A stretch of DNA of 64,000 nt. Origin: Rhodococcus sp. HNM0563 (GTDB lineage: Bacteria; Actinomycetota; Actinomycetes; Mycobacteriales; Mycobacteriaceae). Position 1 is the stretch's first letter. Every line of letters starts with the position of its first letter. The DNA lies in contig NZ_JAASAF010000013.1 in assembly GCF_012726195.1 (NCBI RefSeq), positions 104,191-168,190 on the forward strand, in the 5' to 3' direction. Below the pieces are notes generated by a model that had not been told where the DNA came from, ran no database searches, and saw nothing but the letters and a program-made list of their open reading frames with translations. The position numbers and the translations under genes were made by a program. Below are positions 10,198 through 17,502 of this stretch, one piece after another.

Positions 10198-11487
10198 ATG
10201 CGTACCTCACGCAGCCTTATCGCCGCCACCGCTGTCACTCTGGCACTCGCCGGCTGCAGCACCACTTCCGAGGGCACCGCACTCGCCGAAGGGGAGGCAA
10301 ACGAAAACGGCAGCACCACCGGAACGTTCGATATCGCAGCACTCGACACGGGGGAATACAGAATCGAACCCCGCGACTTCATCGCCGAAGGCCAGGCGGC
10401 CGGGGATTTCGGTCCCGCAGTCGAAGGTCAGCGCATGGCCGAGTTCGTGATTCACCCCTACACGATCGACCCCACGCTCACCAACGGTGGTGGCATGTCG
10501 ACAGGTGTCGGTGTCGGCGGAATCGGCAAGGTCCTCAGCGGCGGCGGTGCCCCCGAGGTGGCCGAATCGTACGGGGTCATCACGGGATTCGGCAGTTTCA
10601 GCGGTAAACCCGATGGCTCCCGTCAGCTCGGTGTCGCGGTGTGGCGGTTCCCCGACGCAGACAGCGCCTCGCAGGCTGCTGCCGCCCTGCACGCCAACGC
10701 ACTCGCCCCGGAGGATGACGGATTCGCTGCGGGACCGCAGACACCGGTATCGATCCCGCAACTGCCCGACACCTTCGCAACGACCTACTACTGGGAGAGC
10801 CTCGACACCGCAAGCATGTCGACTTTCACCGCGCGGGGACCACACGTGGTCTACACCTACACTTCCGCGGAAAACAATGATGTCGAGTGGGCCTCGGACA
10901 CCACGGCTCGTGCCCTCGAAGAGCAGCTTCCGCGGATCGAGCAGTTTCCGTTCTCACCGACCGACGAAATCGAGTCGCTTCCGGTCGACCTCGACAAGGT
11001 CCTCGCGCGCGCGGTCGGGTACACCGAGAACGAGTACGCCAGGAACTCCGACACAGCAGTCTACGGGCCGCTCGGATGGCTGCACTTCGATTCGCATCCC
11101 GCGGAGACGGCCGACATCTTCGAAGCCACCGGCACCGACCGTGTCGCGTTGGCCAATTCGACCGTCTACCGCACCAGCGGGCCCGAAGCCGCCCGCGAAC
11201 TGCGCGACGCGTTCCGCGAGCAGAGCCGCGAAACCTACCCTGACCTGGTCGACGAACCTGCGCCACAGGGTGTTCCCGACACCCTCTGCCGTGCCGGCGA
11301 TATCGCTGAGGGCAGGTTGATGGACTGCATGATGATCTACGGTCCGTACGTCGCTCAGCTCATCGGACATCGCGCGGTCGGGAACACCGACCCCGACGAT
11401 GACACCCTGCGGACGATGCCGCAACGAGTGGCCACCCAGTACACGAAGTTCGTCCGCGCAGAGGAGCTGGGGCTCGGCGAGAACTGA
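10198..11487 (+). CDS. Lipoprotein of the DUF7373-like actinobacterial family
   Basis: The 429-residue protein starts with a lipoprotein signal (MRTSRSLIAATAVTLALAGC, lipobox LAGC with the cysteine at residue 20), so it is probably anchored on the outer face of the membrane. The mature part has an N-terminal Thr/Gly/Asn-rich tether. It is followed by a domain with STFTARGPHVVYTYTS and PRIEQFPFSPTDEIESLP that I recognise from secreted mycobacterial and rhodococcal lipoproteins of unknown function. A late Cys pair (TLCRAGDIAEGRLMDCMM) may be disulfide-bonded. It follows the Hsp70 gene by 50 bp in the same direction, so it probably belongs to the same operon. Confidence 0.75.
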   Translation: MRTSRSLIAATAVTLALAGCSTTSEGTALAEGEANENGSTTGTFDIAALDTGEYRIEPRDFIAEGQAAGDFGPAVEGQRMAEFVIHPYTIDPTLTNGGGMSTGVGVGGIGKVLSGGGAPEVAESYGVITGFGSFSGKPDGSRQLGVAVWRFPDADSASQAAAALHANALAPEDDGFAAGPQTPVSIPQLPDTFATTYYWESLDTASMSTFTARGPHVVYTYTSAENNDVEWASDTTARALEEQLPRIEQFPFSPTDEIESLPVDLDKVLARAVGYTENEYARNSDTAVYGPLGWLHFDSHPAETADIFEATGTDRVALANSTVYRTSGPEAARELRDAFREQSRETYPDLVDEPAPQGVPDTLCRAGDIAEGRLMDCMMIYGPYVAQLIGHRAVGNTDPDDDTLRTMPQRVATQYTKFVRAEELGLGEN

Positions 11488-11513
11488 GCGGACACGCCGC
11501 CCGGCATCTCTCG

Positions 11514-12485
11514 TCATTTCGCGGGAGGGCCGGGCATACCGCTCGGCGGGGTTCCTCCCGGTGGCATGCCACCGGGAGGCATTCCAGCGGGCATGTTGCC
11601 ACCCGTGGGTTCCGTGGTCGTGTCGACACCGACAGCGAGAACGACGTGGTATCCGCTGGTGACATCGCCGGTGACCGCGCCGAGTTGGCTCACGCCGCCG
11701 TCGTCGCCGAAGACGTTGTCGGCCTCGAGGGTCATCGCCGCCAGATTGGCGACCGAAGCCTCGTAACCAGGCGTGGCGTACACCGTCTCGCTCACATCCT
11801 GCGGTAGCGCGACCTGAGAAGTGGCAACGGCCTTGGTGGAGTCGGTGATGGATTCCTCGTCCGGATACACCTCGAGGTGGATGTGCGGCCACCGGCCGGG
11901 ATAGGCCGCGGGAAAGACACTGGTGAACCGCACTCGCCCATCGCGGTCCGCGATCTGCACACCTCGCAGGTAGTTCTCTTCGGTGATCCCCTCCGAGTAC
12001 AGGGAGTAGCCGCCTTCGCGGTTGCAGTGCCACACGTACACCGCTGCCCCGGCCAAGGGAACTCCTCCCGCTGCCAGGTCGGCGATGGACAGTTCGAGCG
12101 TCATCGGGATTCCCTCGGCGGTCGCGGAGGCTTCCCCGAAGCTCGACCGGATGTCGTTCCGCACGATCCCGCTCTGTTCGAGCACGTCCGGACCGTTGGA
12201 TCCGTCGCCCGGGTATGGCCCGGCTGTCTCGTCGGGGATTTCCGCAAGGCCCGAGGCAGCGGCCGTCGTCGACGTCGCGGATGCGGTAGTGCCGATGTTT
12301 GCGCCTCCGCATGCAGCCAGGCCGACCGTCGCGGCACCCAATCCGAAGAGCGTGAGCATCTTGCGTCGGCTCAACAAAGTGCCGACGTCGAAGGCCAGGC
12401 CCTGGTCGACGATCTCGTCGTGCGGCCTGGGCAGGCCGCGTCCTTCATATGTGTCCTGGTGGGTTTTCGAGAGCTGTTTCCTCAC
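11514..12485 (-). CDS. Exported intradiol ring-cleavage dioxygenase-like lipoprotein
   Basis: The 323-residue protein has an SRRKML twin-arginine-like motif before a hydrophobic stretch ending in the lipobox LAAC (Cys59), so it is probably exported by Tat and lipid-anchored. The catalytic part resembles the intradiol dioxygenase fold. Candidate Fe(III) ligands are Tyr160 (REGGYS), Tyr195 (AAYPG), His201 and His203 (WPHIHL), so all four ligands are present. The C-terminus is a Met/Pro/Gly repeat tail (PAGMPPGGMPPGG). GTG at 12485 has GGAAGGAG at 5 nt. Substrates are unknown; cytoplasmic relatives cleave catechols, but exported members remain poorly defined. Confidence 0.8.
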   Translation of the reverse strand: MRKQLSKTHQDTYEGRGLPRPHDEIVDQGLAFDVGTLLSRRKMLTLFGLGAATVGLAACGGANIGTTASATSTTAAASGLAEIPDETAGPYPGDGSNGPDVLEQSGIVRNDIRSSFGEASATAEGIPMTLELSIADLAAGGVPLAGAAVYVWHCNREGGYSLYSEGITEENYLRGVQIADRDGRVRFTSVFPAAYPGRWPHIHLEVYPDEESITDSTKAVATSQVALPQDVSETVYATPGYEASVANLAAMTLEADNVFGDDGGVSQLGAVTGDVTSGYHVVLAVGVDTTTEPTGGNMPAGMPPGGMPPGGTPPSGMPGPPAK

Positions 12486-12686
12486 CGAGTCTCCTTCCGG
12501 TGCACCTGGCCGGGGGCTGTTGCAATCACCGCCTCAGTCTGGAGCGGCGCGCAGTGACTCGGCTGCGGTATCGCTGGGAGTTCGCTGTGAATCGCGTGGT
12601 CTCTCGCTCAGCGGGAATGCCCGGGCCCGAGCGCGACGACTGCCCACAGAATCGCCGGACAGGTACTCAGACTCGAAGGAGCCCGC

Positions 12687-13517
12687 ATGACCTCGACCGG
12701 CCATTCTGCATCCCACCGATTCGAGAGCAAGGTCGTGTTCATCACCGGGGCAGCGCGCGGTCAGGGTCGCGCCGAAGCCGTCAGGTTCGCGCAGGAAGGT
12801 GCCGACATCATCGCCGTAGACGCGTGCAGTGAGTTCTCCTCGACCGCGTACGCCGGGGCAACGCGCGACGATCTCGACGAGACCGTGCGCCTGGTAGAGG
12901 CGACCGGGCGACGCATTGTCGCGACCGTGGCCGATGTACGCGACTTCGATTCGTTGTCGCAGGCGCTCGCAGCGGGAGTCGAGACCTTCGGGCGACTGGA
13001 CGTCGTGATCGCCAACGCAGGCATCTGCTCGGGCGGGCTGTCGTGGGAGATCAGCCTCGAACAGTGGAAAGAGACCGTCGACGTGAATCTGACCGGTGTG
13101 TTCCACACTGCGAAGGCCGCCGTACCGCACCTGCTCGCGACGGGCGACGGCGGCTCGATCGTGTTCACCAGCTCGGTGTCCGGTATCAAAGGCACCCCGT
13201 TCACCGGCCATTACGCCGCGACGAAGCACGGCATCGTGGGTCTCGCGAAAACCATGGCGAACGAGCTGGGCGAGCATCGGATCCGGGTCAACACCGTCCA
13301 TCCGGCCGGCGTCGAGACGGGTATGACCGTCTCGGATCTGCACCCGCTGATCGCGAAGTACGCCTCGACGCTCGGACCCATCTACATGAATTCGCTTCCC
13401 TACCAGATTCTTCAGGCCGACGACGTCGCCTCGGTGGTCGCGTGGGTGTGCTCGGACGAAGCCAAGTACATCACCGGTGCACAGGTGCCGATCGATCTCG
13501 GCAACCTCATCCGCTGA
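12687..13517 (+). CDS. Mycofactocin-coupled SDR family oxidoreductase
   Basis: The 276-residue short-chain dehydrogenase has the cofactor motif TGAARGQG, the NAG motif (VVIANAGI), the catalytic Ser in FTSSVSG and the YAATK catalytic Tyr/Lys. An insertion after the second strand (DACSEFSSTAYAGATRDDLDETV) is typical of actinobacterial carveol-dehydrogenase-like SDRs that use a tightly held NAD and pass electrons to mycofactocin. The substrate is an alcohol of unknown type. ATG at 12687 follows GAAGGAG. The 200-bp upstream gap shared with the divergent dioxygenase gene holds both promoters. Confidence 0.87.
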   Translation: MTSTGHSASHRFESKVVFITGAARGQGRAEAVRFAQEGADIIAVDACSEFSSTAYAGATRDDLDETVRLVEATGRRIVATVADVRDFDSLSQALAAGVETFGRLDVVIANAGICSGGLSWEISLEQWKETVDVNLTGVFHTAKAAVPHLLATGDGGSIVFTSSVSGIKGTPFTGHYAATKHGIVGLAKTMANELGEHRIRVNTVHPAGVETGMTVSDLHPLIAKYASTLGPIYMNSLPYQILQADDVASVVAWVCSDEAKYITGAQVPIDLGNLIR

Positions 13518-13535
13518 CACGACCGAACAGCGGCC

Positions 13536-13967
13536 TCACTCCGGAAGCGGAACGTTCTGTAGTCGCAGTTGACCGCGAGCGAGTACCTTCTCGCTCGCGG
13601 TATCACTGATGACCACCTGCCACAGCTGCTGTGTGCGGCCCTGCTGTATCGGCTCAGCGACCACGGCCGCACGGCATCCGCTGCTGGACCGCAGGAAATC
13701 GGTGGCGTTGTGCACGCCGACGGCGAACTGACCGCGGTCGAGGACTGCAGTACTGGCTCCGATGCTGCCCGCGCTCTCCACGATCGTGGCGTAGACACCG
13801 CCGTGCACGACGCCCCACGGGGTGAGGTGGTCCTCGCCGAGTTCGACGTATCCGGACACTCGCGTCGGTGTCGCTTCCTCGACGACGAATCCACTCGCGG
13901 CGACGAATCGACTCGCGGCTGCAAGGGACGCGTCCGGCACCGCCGCAGTCCCCTCGGTCTCCGACAT
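13536..13967 (-). CDS. PaaI-family hotdog-fold thioesterase
   Basis: This 143-residue protein has the hotdog thioesterase signature: LTPWGVVHGGVYATIVESAGSIGA, in which the HGG turn and the following acidic residue shape the active site, then the second strand pair VHNATDFLRSS. It would hydrolyse acyl-CoA or aryl-CoA thioesters. The ATG start is preceded by GAGGAG. It is divergent from an HxlR regulator with about 92 bp between them, so it may be under that regulator's control. The substrate is not inferable. Confidence 0.85.
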   Translation of the reverse strand: MSETEGTAAVPDASLAAASRFVAASGFVVEEATPTRVSGYVELGEDHLTPWGVVHGGVYATIVESAGSIGASTAVLDRGQFAVGVHNATDFLRSSSGCRAAVVAEPIQQGRTQQLWQVVISDTASEKVLARGQLRLQNVPLPE

Positions 13968-14001
13968 GGTAACTCCTCACTCCGCAGCTGACTTCTGAAA
14001 T

Positions 14002-14052
14002 CACAGTTAGCCAGAAGGCGAGCCTGCCTGTCAAGACCACAGTCAGCTAGGC
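14002..14052. promoter_or_regulatory. Candidate HxlR operator (direct repeats)
   Basis: CACAGTTAGCC (14002-14012) and CACAGTCAGCT (14038-14048) are direct repeats starting 36 bp apart in the divergent thioesterase/HxlR intergenic region. An additional inverted repeat CTTCTG/CAGAAG (13992-14017) overlaps the first copy. This fits regulator binding, but no direct evidence is available. Confidence 0.4.
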
Positions 14053-14059
14053 TCGCATC

Positions 14060-14524
14060 ATGCAGTGGCTCGACTACGACACCGACAACTGCTCGGTCCA
14101 GCGAACGATGAGCATCATCGGCGAGAAATGGACGATGATCGTCCTGCGCGAGGTATTCAACGGTGTGCGCAGATTCGAGCAGATGCGACGGCACACCGGG
14201 ATTTCCGAACCGATCCTCGCTGCGCGACTGCGCACCCTTGTCGACGCCGGCGTACTCGACACGGTGCCCTACCAGGAAGCGGGTCGCCGGGCCCGTCACG
14301 AATACCGGCTCACCGACAAGGGCCGCGAACTGTATCCGATTCTGATCGCCCTACTGCAATGGGGCGACCGCCACTGCGCCGACCCCGAAGGACCGGCCCT
14401 CACGGTGCACCACCACGACTGCGGTCAACCCGTCGCGGCCGTGGTGCAATGCGAGGCCGGCCATCGCATCGGGCCGCGCGACGCGGATGTGCGCCCCGGC
14501 CCGGGCGCACATCGAGCGGACTGA
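14060..14524 (+). CDS. HxlR family winged-helix transcriptional regulator
   Basis: The 154-residue protein has the HxlR signature at its N-terminus: Cys11 in NCSVQRTMSIIGEKWTMIVL, then RRFEQMRRHTGISEPILAARL (recognition helix) and a wing with YQEAGRRARHEYRLTDKG. The C-terminal 50 residues add a Cys/His stretch (HHHDCGQP, VQCEAGH) that could be a small metal site. It is divergent from the thioesterase gene, which is its most likely target. It ends 7 bp before the convergent dnaX stop. Confidence 0.88.
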   Translation: MQWLDYDTDNCSVQRTMSIIGEKWTMIVLREVFNGVRRFEQMRRHTGISEPILAARLRTLVDAGVLDTVPYQEAGRRARHEYRLTDKGRELYPILIALLQWGDRHCADPEGPALTVHHHDCGQPVAAVVQCEAGHRIGPRDADVRPGPGAHRAD

Positions 14525-14531
14525 TCGCCCG

Positions 14532-16709
14532 CTACTTCTCGTCGATCGGCCGCGCTCCCAGCACATCCTTGAGCAACTCCATCGCCACGTCCTCGGGGTC
14601 GCGGCGGGTCGACGGGTCGCCCGGGGTCGCGGCCTCGGCGAACATCTCGTCGACGTCCTCCTTGGAGATCTCCGACGGATCCGGTGGCGGAGCGTCGTAA
14701 TTCGCATCCGGGCCGGGATCGTCGGGTAGATCGGGCGCGTCCGGCGGGGGAATATCGTCGTACTCGGAACGCTGCGACGGCGCTGCACTCACCCCACCGA
14801 CGGGCGGAGGTGCTGCGTCCGGCGTCGGCGGCCGCTTGGCCTGGCTGGGCCGCGAGAACCGCGGCTGCCCCGTGGGGCGCGACTGCTTCGGCGCCGCAGC
14901 AGTTTTCGCAGGTGCAGGCGCGGCCGACCCGTGGACACAGGTGACCTCGAAATCGACACCGAACAATTCGCGCAGCGCATCGGCGATCACGGTCGCGTTG
15001 CGCGGCTCGGCGAGTCGCTTGACCAGCGGCGCCGAATCATGAACCAAGACAACCCTGGTGCCGTCGACATCGCGAACCGTGGCACCGGACAGCATGACCT
15101 CCACGGTCTTGCTGCGGGCACGCACCTTGGCACGAACCTCGGACCACACCCCACGGATCCCGGCGGCGTCGGGACCCGATACCGCAGCAGGCTCCGGAAC
15201 TGGTTCAGGAGCCGGTTCGGCTTTCGGCTCAGGCTCCGGCGCAACAGGTTCCGGTGCTGGCTCGGGTTCCGGGGTGGGCACCACAGGCTGCGGTGGAGGC
15301 ACCTCGGCGCGCGGCTCGGGAGCCCGAACAGGCTCCGGCGCCGGCGGCGGTTCGGGTTCCGGGGCGGGAGCCGGGGGCGGCGGGGCCGGGGCCTCGCTCG
15401 TCGCCGGATCGGCAGCACGACGCTGGGAGGGACGCTGGAAGCGCGCTGCCGGTTCGTCGGGCTCGATCGGGGCTGCGGCAGGCTCCGACACCGGCGGAGG
15501 CGGAGCTGCAACGGAACTCGCCGAGGCCACCGCCGCACTGTTCACGGCGGGGCCCGGGACGAACCCGTGCTCGAGCCGCTCCAGCCGTTGCAGTACTGCG
15601 GACTCTGCGTCGGATGCCGAGGGAAGCAACATACGCGCGCACATCACCTCGAGCAACAGGCGAGGTGCCGTCGCGCCGCGCATCTCGCCGAGCCCGGCAT
15701 GGACGATCTCGGCGTAGCGCGTGAGCGTGGCCGGACCGAGCTTCGACACTTCATCACGCATGCGCTCGAGCACATCGCCGGGCGCATCGACGAGTCCGCG
15801 TTCCGCGGCGTCCGGGACGTTACGCATGAGGATGAGGTCGCGGAGACGTTCGAGGAGGTCGATCGCGAAGCGCCGCGGATCGTGCCCGGCGTCCATGACC
15901 TTCTCGACGGTGCCGAACAGTGCTGCACCGTCGCCGGCTGCCAATGCGTCGACGGCTTCGTCGATCAGCGCGACATCGGTGACGCCGAGCAGCGACAGAG
16001 CGCGCGGGTAGGTGACGCCCTCGGGGCCTGCTCCCGCGAGGAGTTGGTCCATGACGGACAGCGAGTCTCGGGGCGAACCACCTCCGGCCCGGATGACCAA
16101 CGGGTATACCGTGTCTTCGACCGGCACATTCTCCTGGACGCAGATCTTCTCGAGGAGGCCCCGCATCGTGGTGGGGGCGAGCAACCGGAACGGGTAGTGG
16201 TGCGTTCGTGACCGGATGGTGGGGAGCACCTTCTCCGGTTCGGTTGTCGCGAACACGAAGATCAAATGTTCCGGTGGCTCCTCCACGATCTTGAGCAGGG
16301 CATTGAATCCCTGCGTGGTGACCATGTGAGCCTCGTCGATGATGAAGATCCGGTATCGCGACTCGGCCGGGGCGTAGAACGCTCGGTCGCGAAGCTCGCG
16401 GGTGTCATCGACGCCGCCGTGGCTGGCCGCGTCGAGTTCGGTGACATCGAGGTTGCCTCCCCCGCCGGGCCCGAGCGACACGCACGACCGGCACTGTCCG
16501 CACGGTGTCGAGGTCGGGCCCTGTTCACAGTTCAGCGACCGGGCGAGAATGCGCGCCGACGAGGTCTTGCCGCAGCCGCGCGGACCCGAGAACAGGTATG
16601 CGTGGTTGATACGGCCGGTGTCGAGAGCCGTGCTGAGGGGCGCGGTGACATGCTCCTGCCCCACCACCTCGGCGAAGGTCGCGGGTCGATACTTCCGGTA
16701 CAGGGCCAC
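14532..16709 (-). CDS. dnaX: DNA polymerase III subunit gamma/tau
   Basis: The 725-residue clamp-loader ATPase opens with LYRKYRPATFAEVVGQEHV. It has Walker A GPRGCGKTSSARIL, a zinc finger with four cysteines (CEQGPTSTPCGQCRSC), Walker B IFIIDEAHM and sensor 1 FATTEPEKVLPTIRSR. The second half is a long Pro/Ala/Glu linker and then the tau-like polymerase-binding region. GTG at 16709 gives the standard N-terminus, although the frame is open for 108 more codons upstream. No poly-A slippery site typical of E. coli dnaX was seen. The neighbourhood of the FAD/CFA pair, an aspartate aminotransferase-like gene, ffs and tRNA-Ser matches the M. tuberculosis dnaZX region as I recall it. Confidence 0.95.
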   Translation of the reverse strand: MALYRKYRPATFAEVVGQEHVTAPLSTALDTGRINHAYLFSGPRGCGKTSSARILARSLNCEQGPTSTPCGQCRSCVSLGPGGGGNLDVTELDAASHGGVDDTRELRDRAFYAPAESRYRIFIIDEAHMVTTQGFNALLKIVEEPPEHLIFVFATTEPEKVLPTIRSRTHHYPFRLLAPTTMRGLLEKICVQENVPVEDTVYPLVIRAGGGSPRDSLSVMDQLLAGAGPEGVTYPRALSLLGVTDVALIDEAVDALAAGDGAALFGTVEKVMDAGHDPRRFAIDLLERLRDLILMRNVPDAAERGLVDAPGDVLERMRDEVSKLGPATLTRYAEIVHAGLGEMRGATAPRLLLEVMCARMLLPSASDAESAVLQRLERLEHGFVPGPAVNSAAVASASSVAAPPPPVSEPAAAPIEPDEPAARFQRPSQRRAADPATSEAPAPPPPAPAPEPEPPPAPEPVRAPEPRAEVPPPQPVVPTPEPEPAPEPVAPEPEPKAEPAPEPVPEPAAVSGPDAAGIRGVWSEVRAKVRARSKTVEVMLSGATVRDVDGTRVVLVHDSAPLVKRLAEPRNATVIADALRELFGVDFEVTCVHGSAAPAPAKTAAAPKQSRPTGQPRFSRPSQAKRPPTPDAAPPPVGGVSAAPSQRSEYDDIPPPDAPDLPDDPGPDANYDAPPPDPSEISKEDVDEMFAEAATPGDPSTRRDPEDVAMELLKDVLGARPIDEK

Positions 16710-16758
16710 GCGCCGAGAGTACCGGCGCGCGCCGACAACAGATCGAACGGCGCCTTCG

Positions 16759-16790
16759 TTGACAAACGATATATCGTGAAATATCGTGAC
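16759..16790 (+). promoter_or_regulatory. Promoter and palindromic operator of the padR gene
   Basis: TTGACA (16759-16764) lies 17 bp upstream of TATCGT (16782-16787), a plausible -35/-10 pair. The perfect 12-bp palindrome ACGATATATCGT (16766-16777) fills the spacer, and a third ATATCGT half-site follows at 16781-16787. A repressor bound here would block RNA polymerase, which fits autorepression by the downstream PadR protein. Confidence 0.65.
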
Positions 16791-16817
16791 TGCATCAACA
16801 AAGAAGGAGTTCGCACA

Positions 16818-17495
16818 ATGCGCAACGAACGACACATGCGCGGCGCCCGCCGCGCACACGCGATGAATCAGTTCTTTTCCGAAGGCCCGTTCCTGGGCGA
16901 GGATCCCCGCCGCGGAGGTCCGTTCCCCGGCGGCGACCCCCGACGCGGAAGCCCCTTCGGCGAAGGCCCACACGGCAGAGGCCACCGCGGTGGCGGCCCC
17001 ATGCACCGCGGCGGGCGCCGAGGACGCGCTCAACGAGGTGACGTCCGCGCGGCAGTACTGCAGCTACTGGCCGACGAGCCCATGCACGGCTACCAGCTGA
17101 TGCAGGCGATCGCCGACCGCACGGGAGGTGTCTGGAAGCCGAGTCCGGGAGCGATCTACCCGACCATCTCGCAACTCGAGGACGAGGGGCTGGTCCGCGT
17201 CGAAAAGGATGCCGGCCGCAAACTCGTGTCGCTGACCGACGAGGGTCGCGCCTGGCTCGCCGATCCCGCCAACGAGCAGACCGATCCGTTCGCCGGCCAC
17301 TCCGCCGACGAGAACGGCCCCGACCTGCGTGGCGCCCTCCGGGACCTGCAGACGGCCGCACGCGTCGTCGCCGTCAGCGGCACCGACACCCAGATCGCGG
17401 CAGCCCACAAAGCACTCGTCGAAGCACGGAAGTCGCTCTACCTGCTGCTCGCCGAAGACAGTGCCCAGACGACCGATACCACCGATCCGAGCTGA
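16818..17495 (+). CDS. PadR family transcriptional regulator with Gly/Arg/His-rich N-terminal extension
   Basis: The 225-residue protein has a winged-helix PadR domain from about residue 75 (VRAAVLQLLADEPMHGYQLM, then GAIYPTISQLEDEGLV and the wing EKDAGRKLVSLTDEG). A helical C-terminal dimerisation region follows. The first 70 residues are low-complexity (FFSEGPFLGEDPRRGGPF, HRGGGPMHRGGRRGR), an extension common in actinobacterial members. ATG at 16818 follows GAAGGAG at 8 nt. No target gene lies immediately downstream, and the upstream operator suggests autoregulation. Confidence 0.87.
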   Translation: MRNERHMRGARRAHAMNQFFSEGPFLGEDPRRGGPFPGGDPRRGSPFGEGPHGRGHRGGGPMHRGGRRGRAQRGDVRAAVLQLLADEPMHGYQLMQAIADRTGGVWKPSPGAIYPTISQLEDEGLVRVEKDAGRKLVSLTDEGRAWLADPANEQTDPFAGHSADENGPDLRGALRDLQTAARVVAVSGTDTQIAAAHKALVEARKSLYLLLAEDSAQTTDTTDPS

Positions 17496-17502
17496 CCGCC
17501 GA

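Noticed and set aside
12534..13520. 328-residue minus-strand frame opposite the mycofactocin SDR
   Set aside because: The plus strand encodes a complete SDR with a good ribosome-binding site; the reverse frame has no domain signal and arises from high GC.
14532..16709. Programmed frameshift in dnaX
   Set aside because: No A-rich slippery heptamer or downstream structure was seen; a single long frame is enough.
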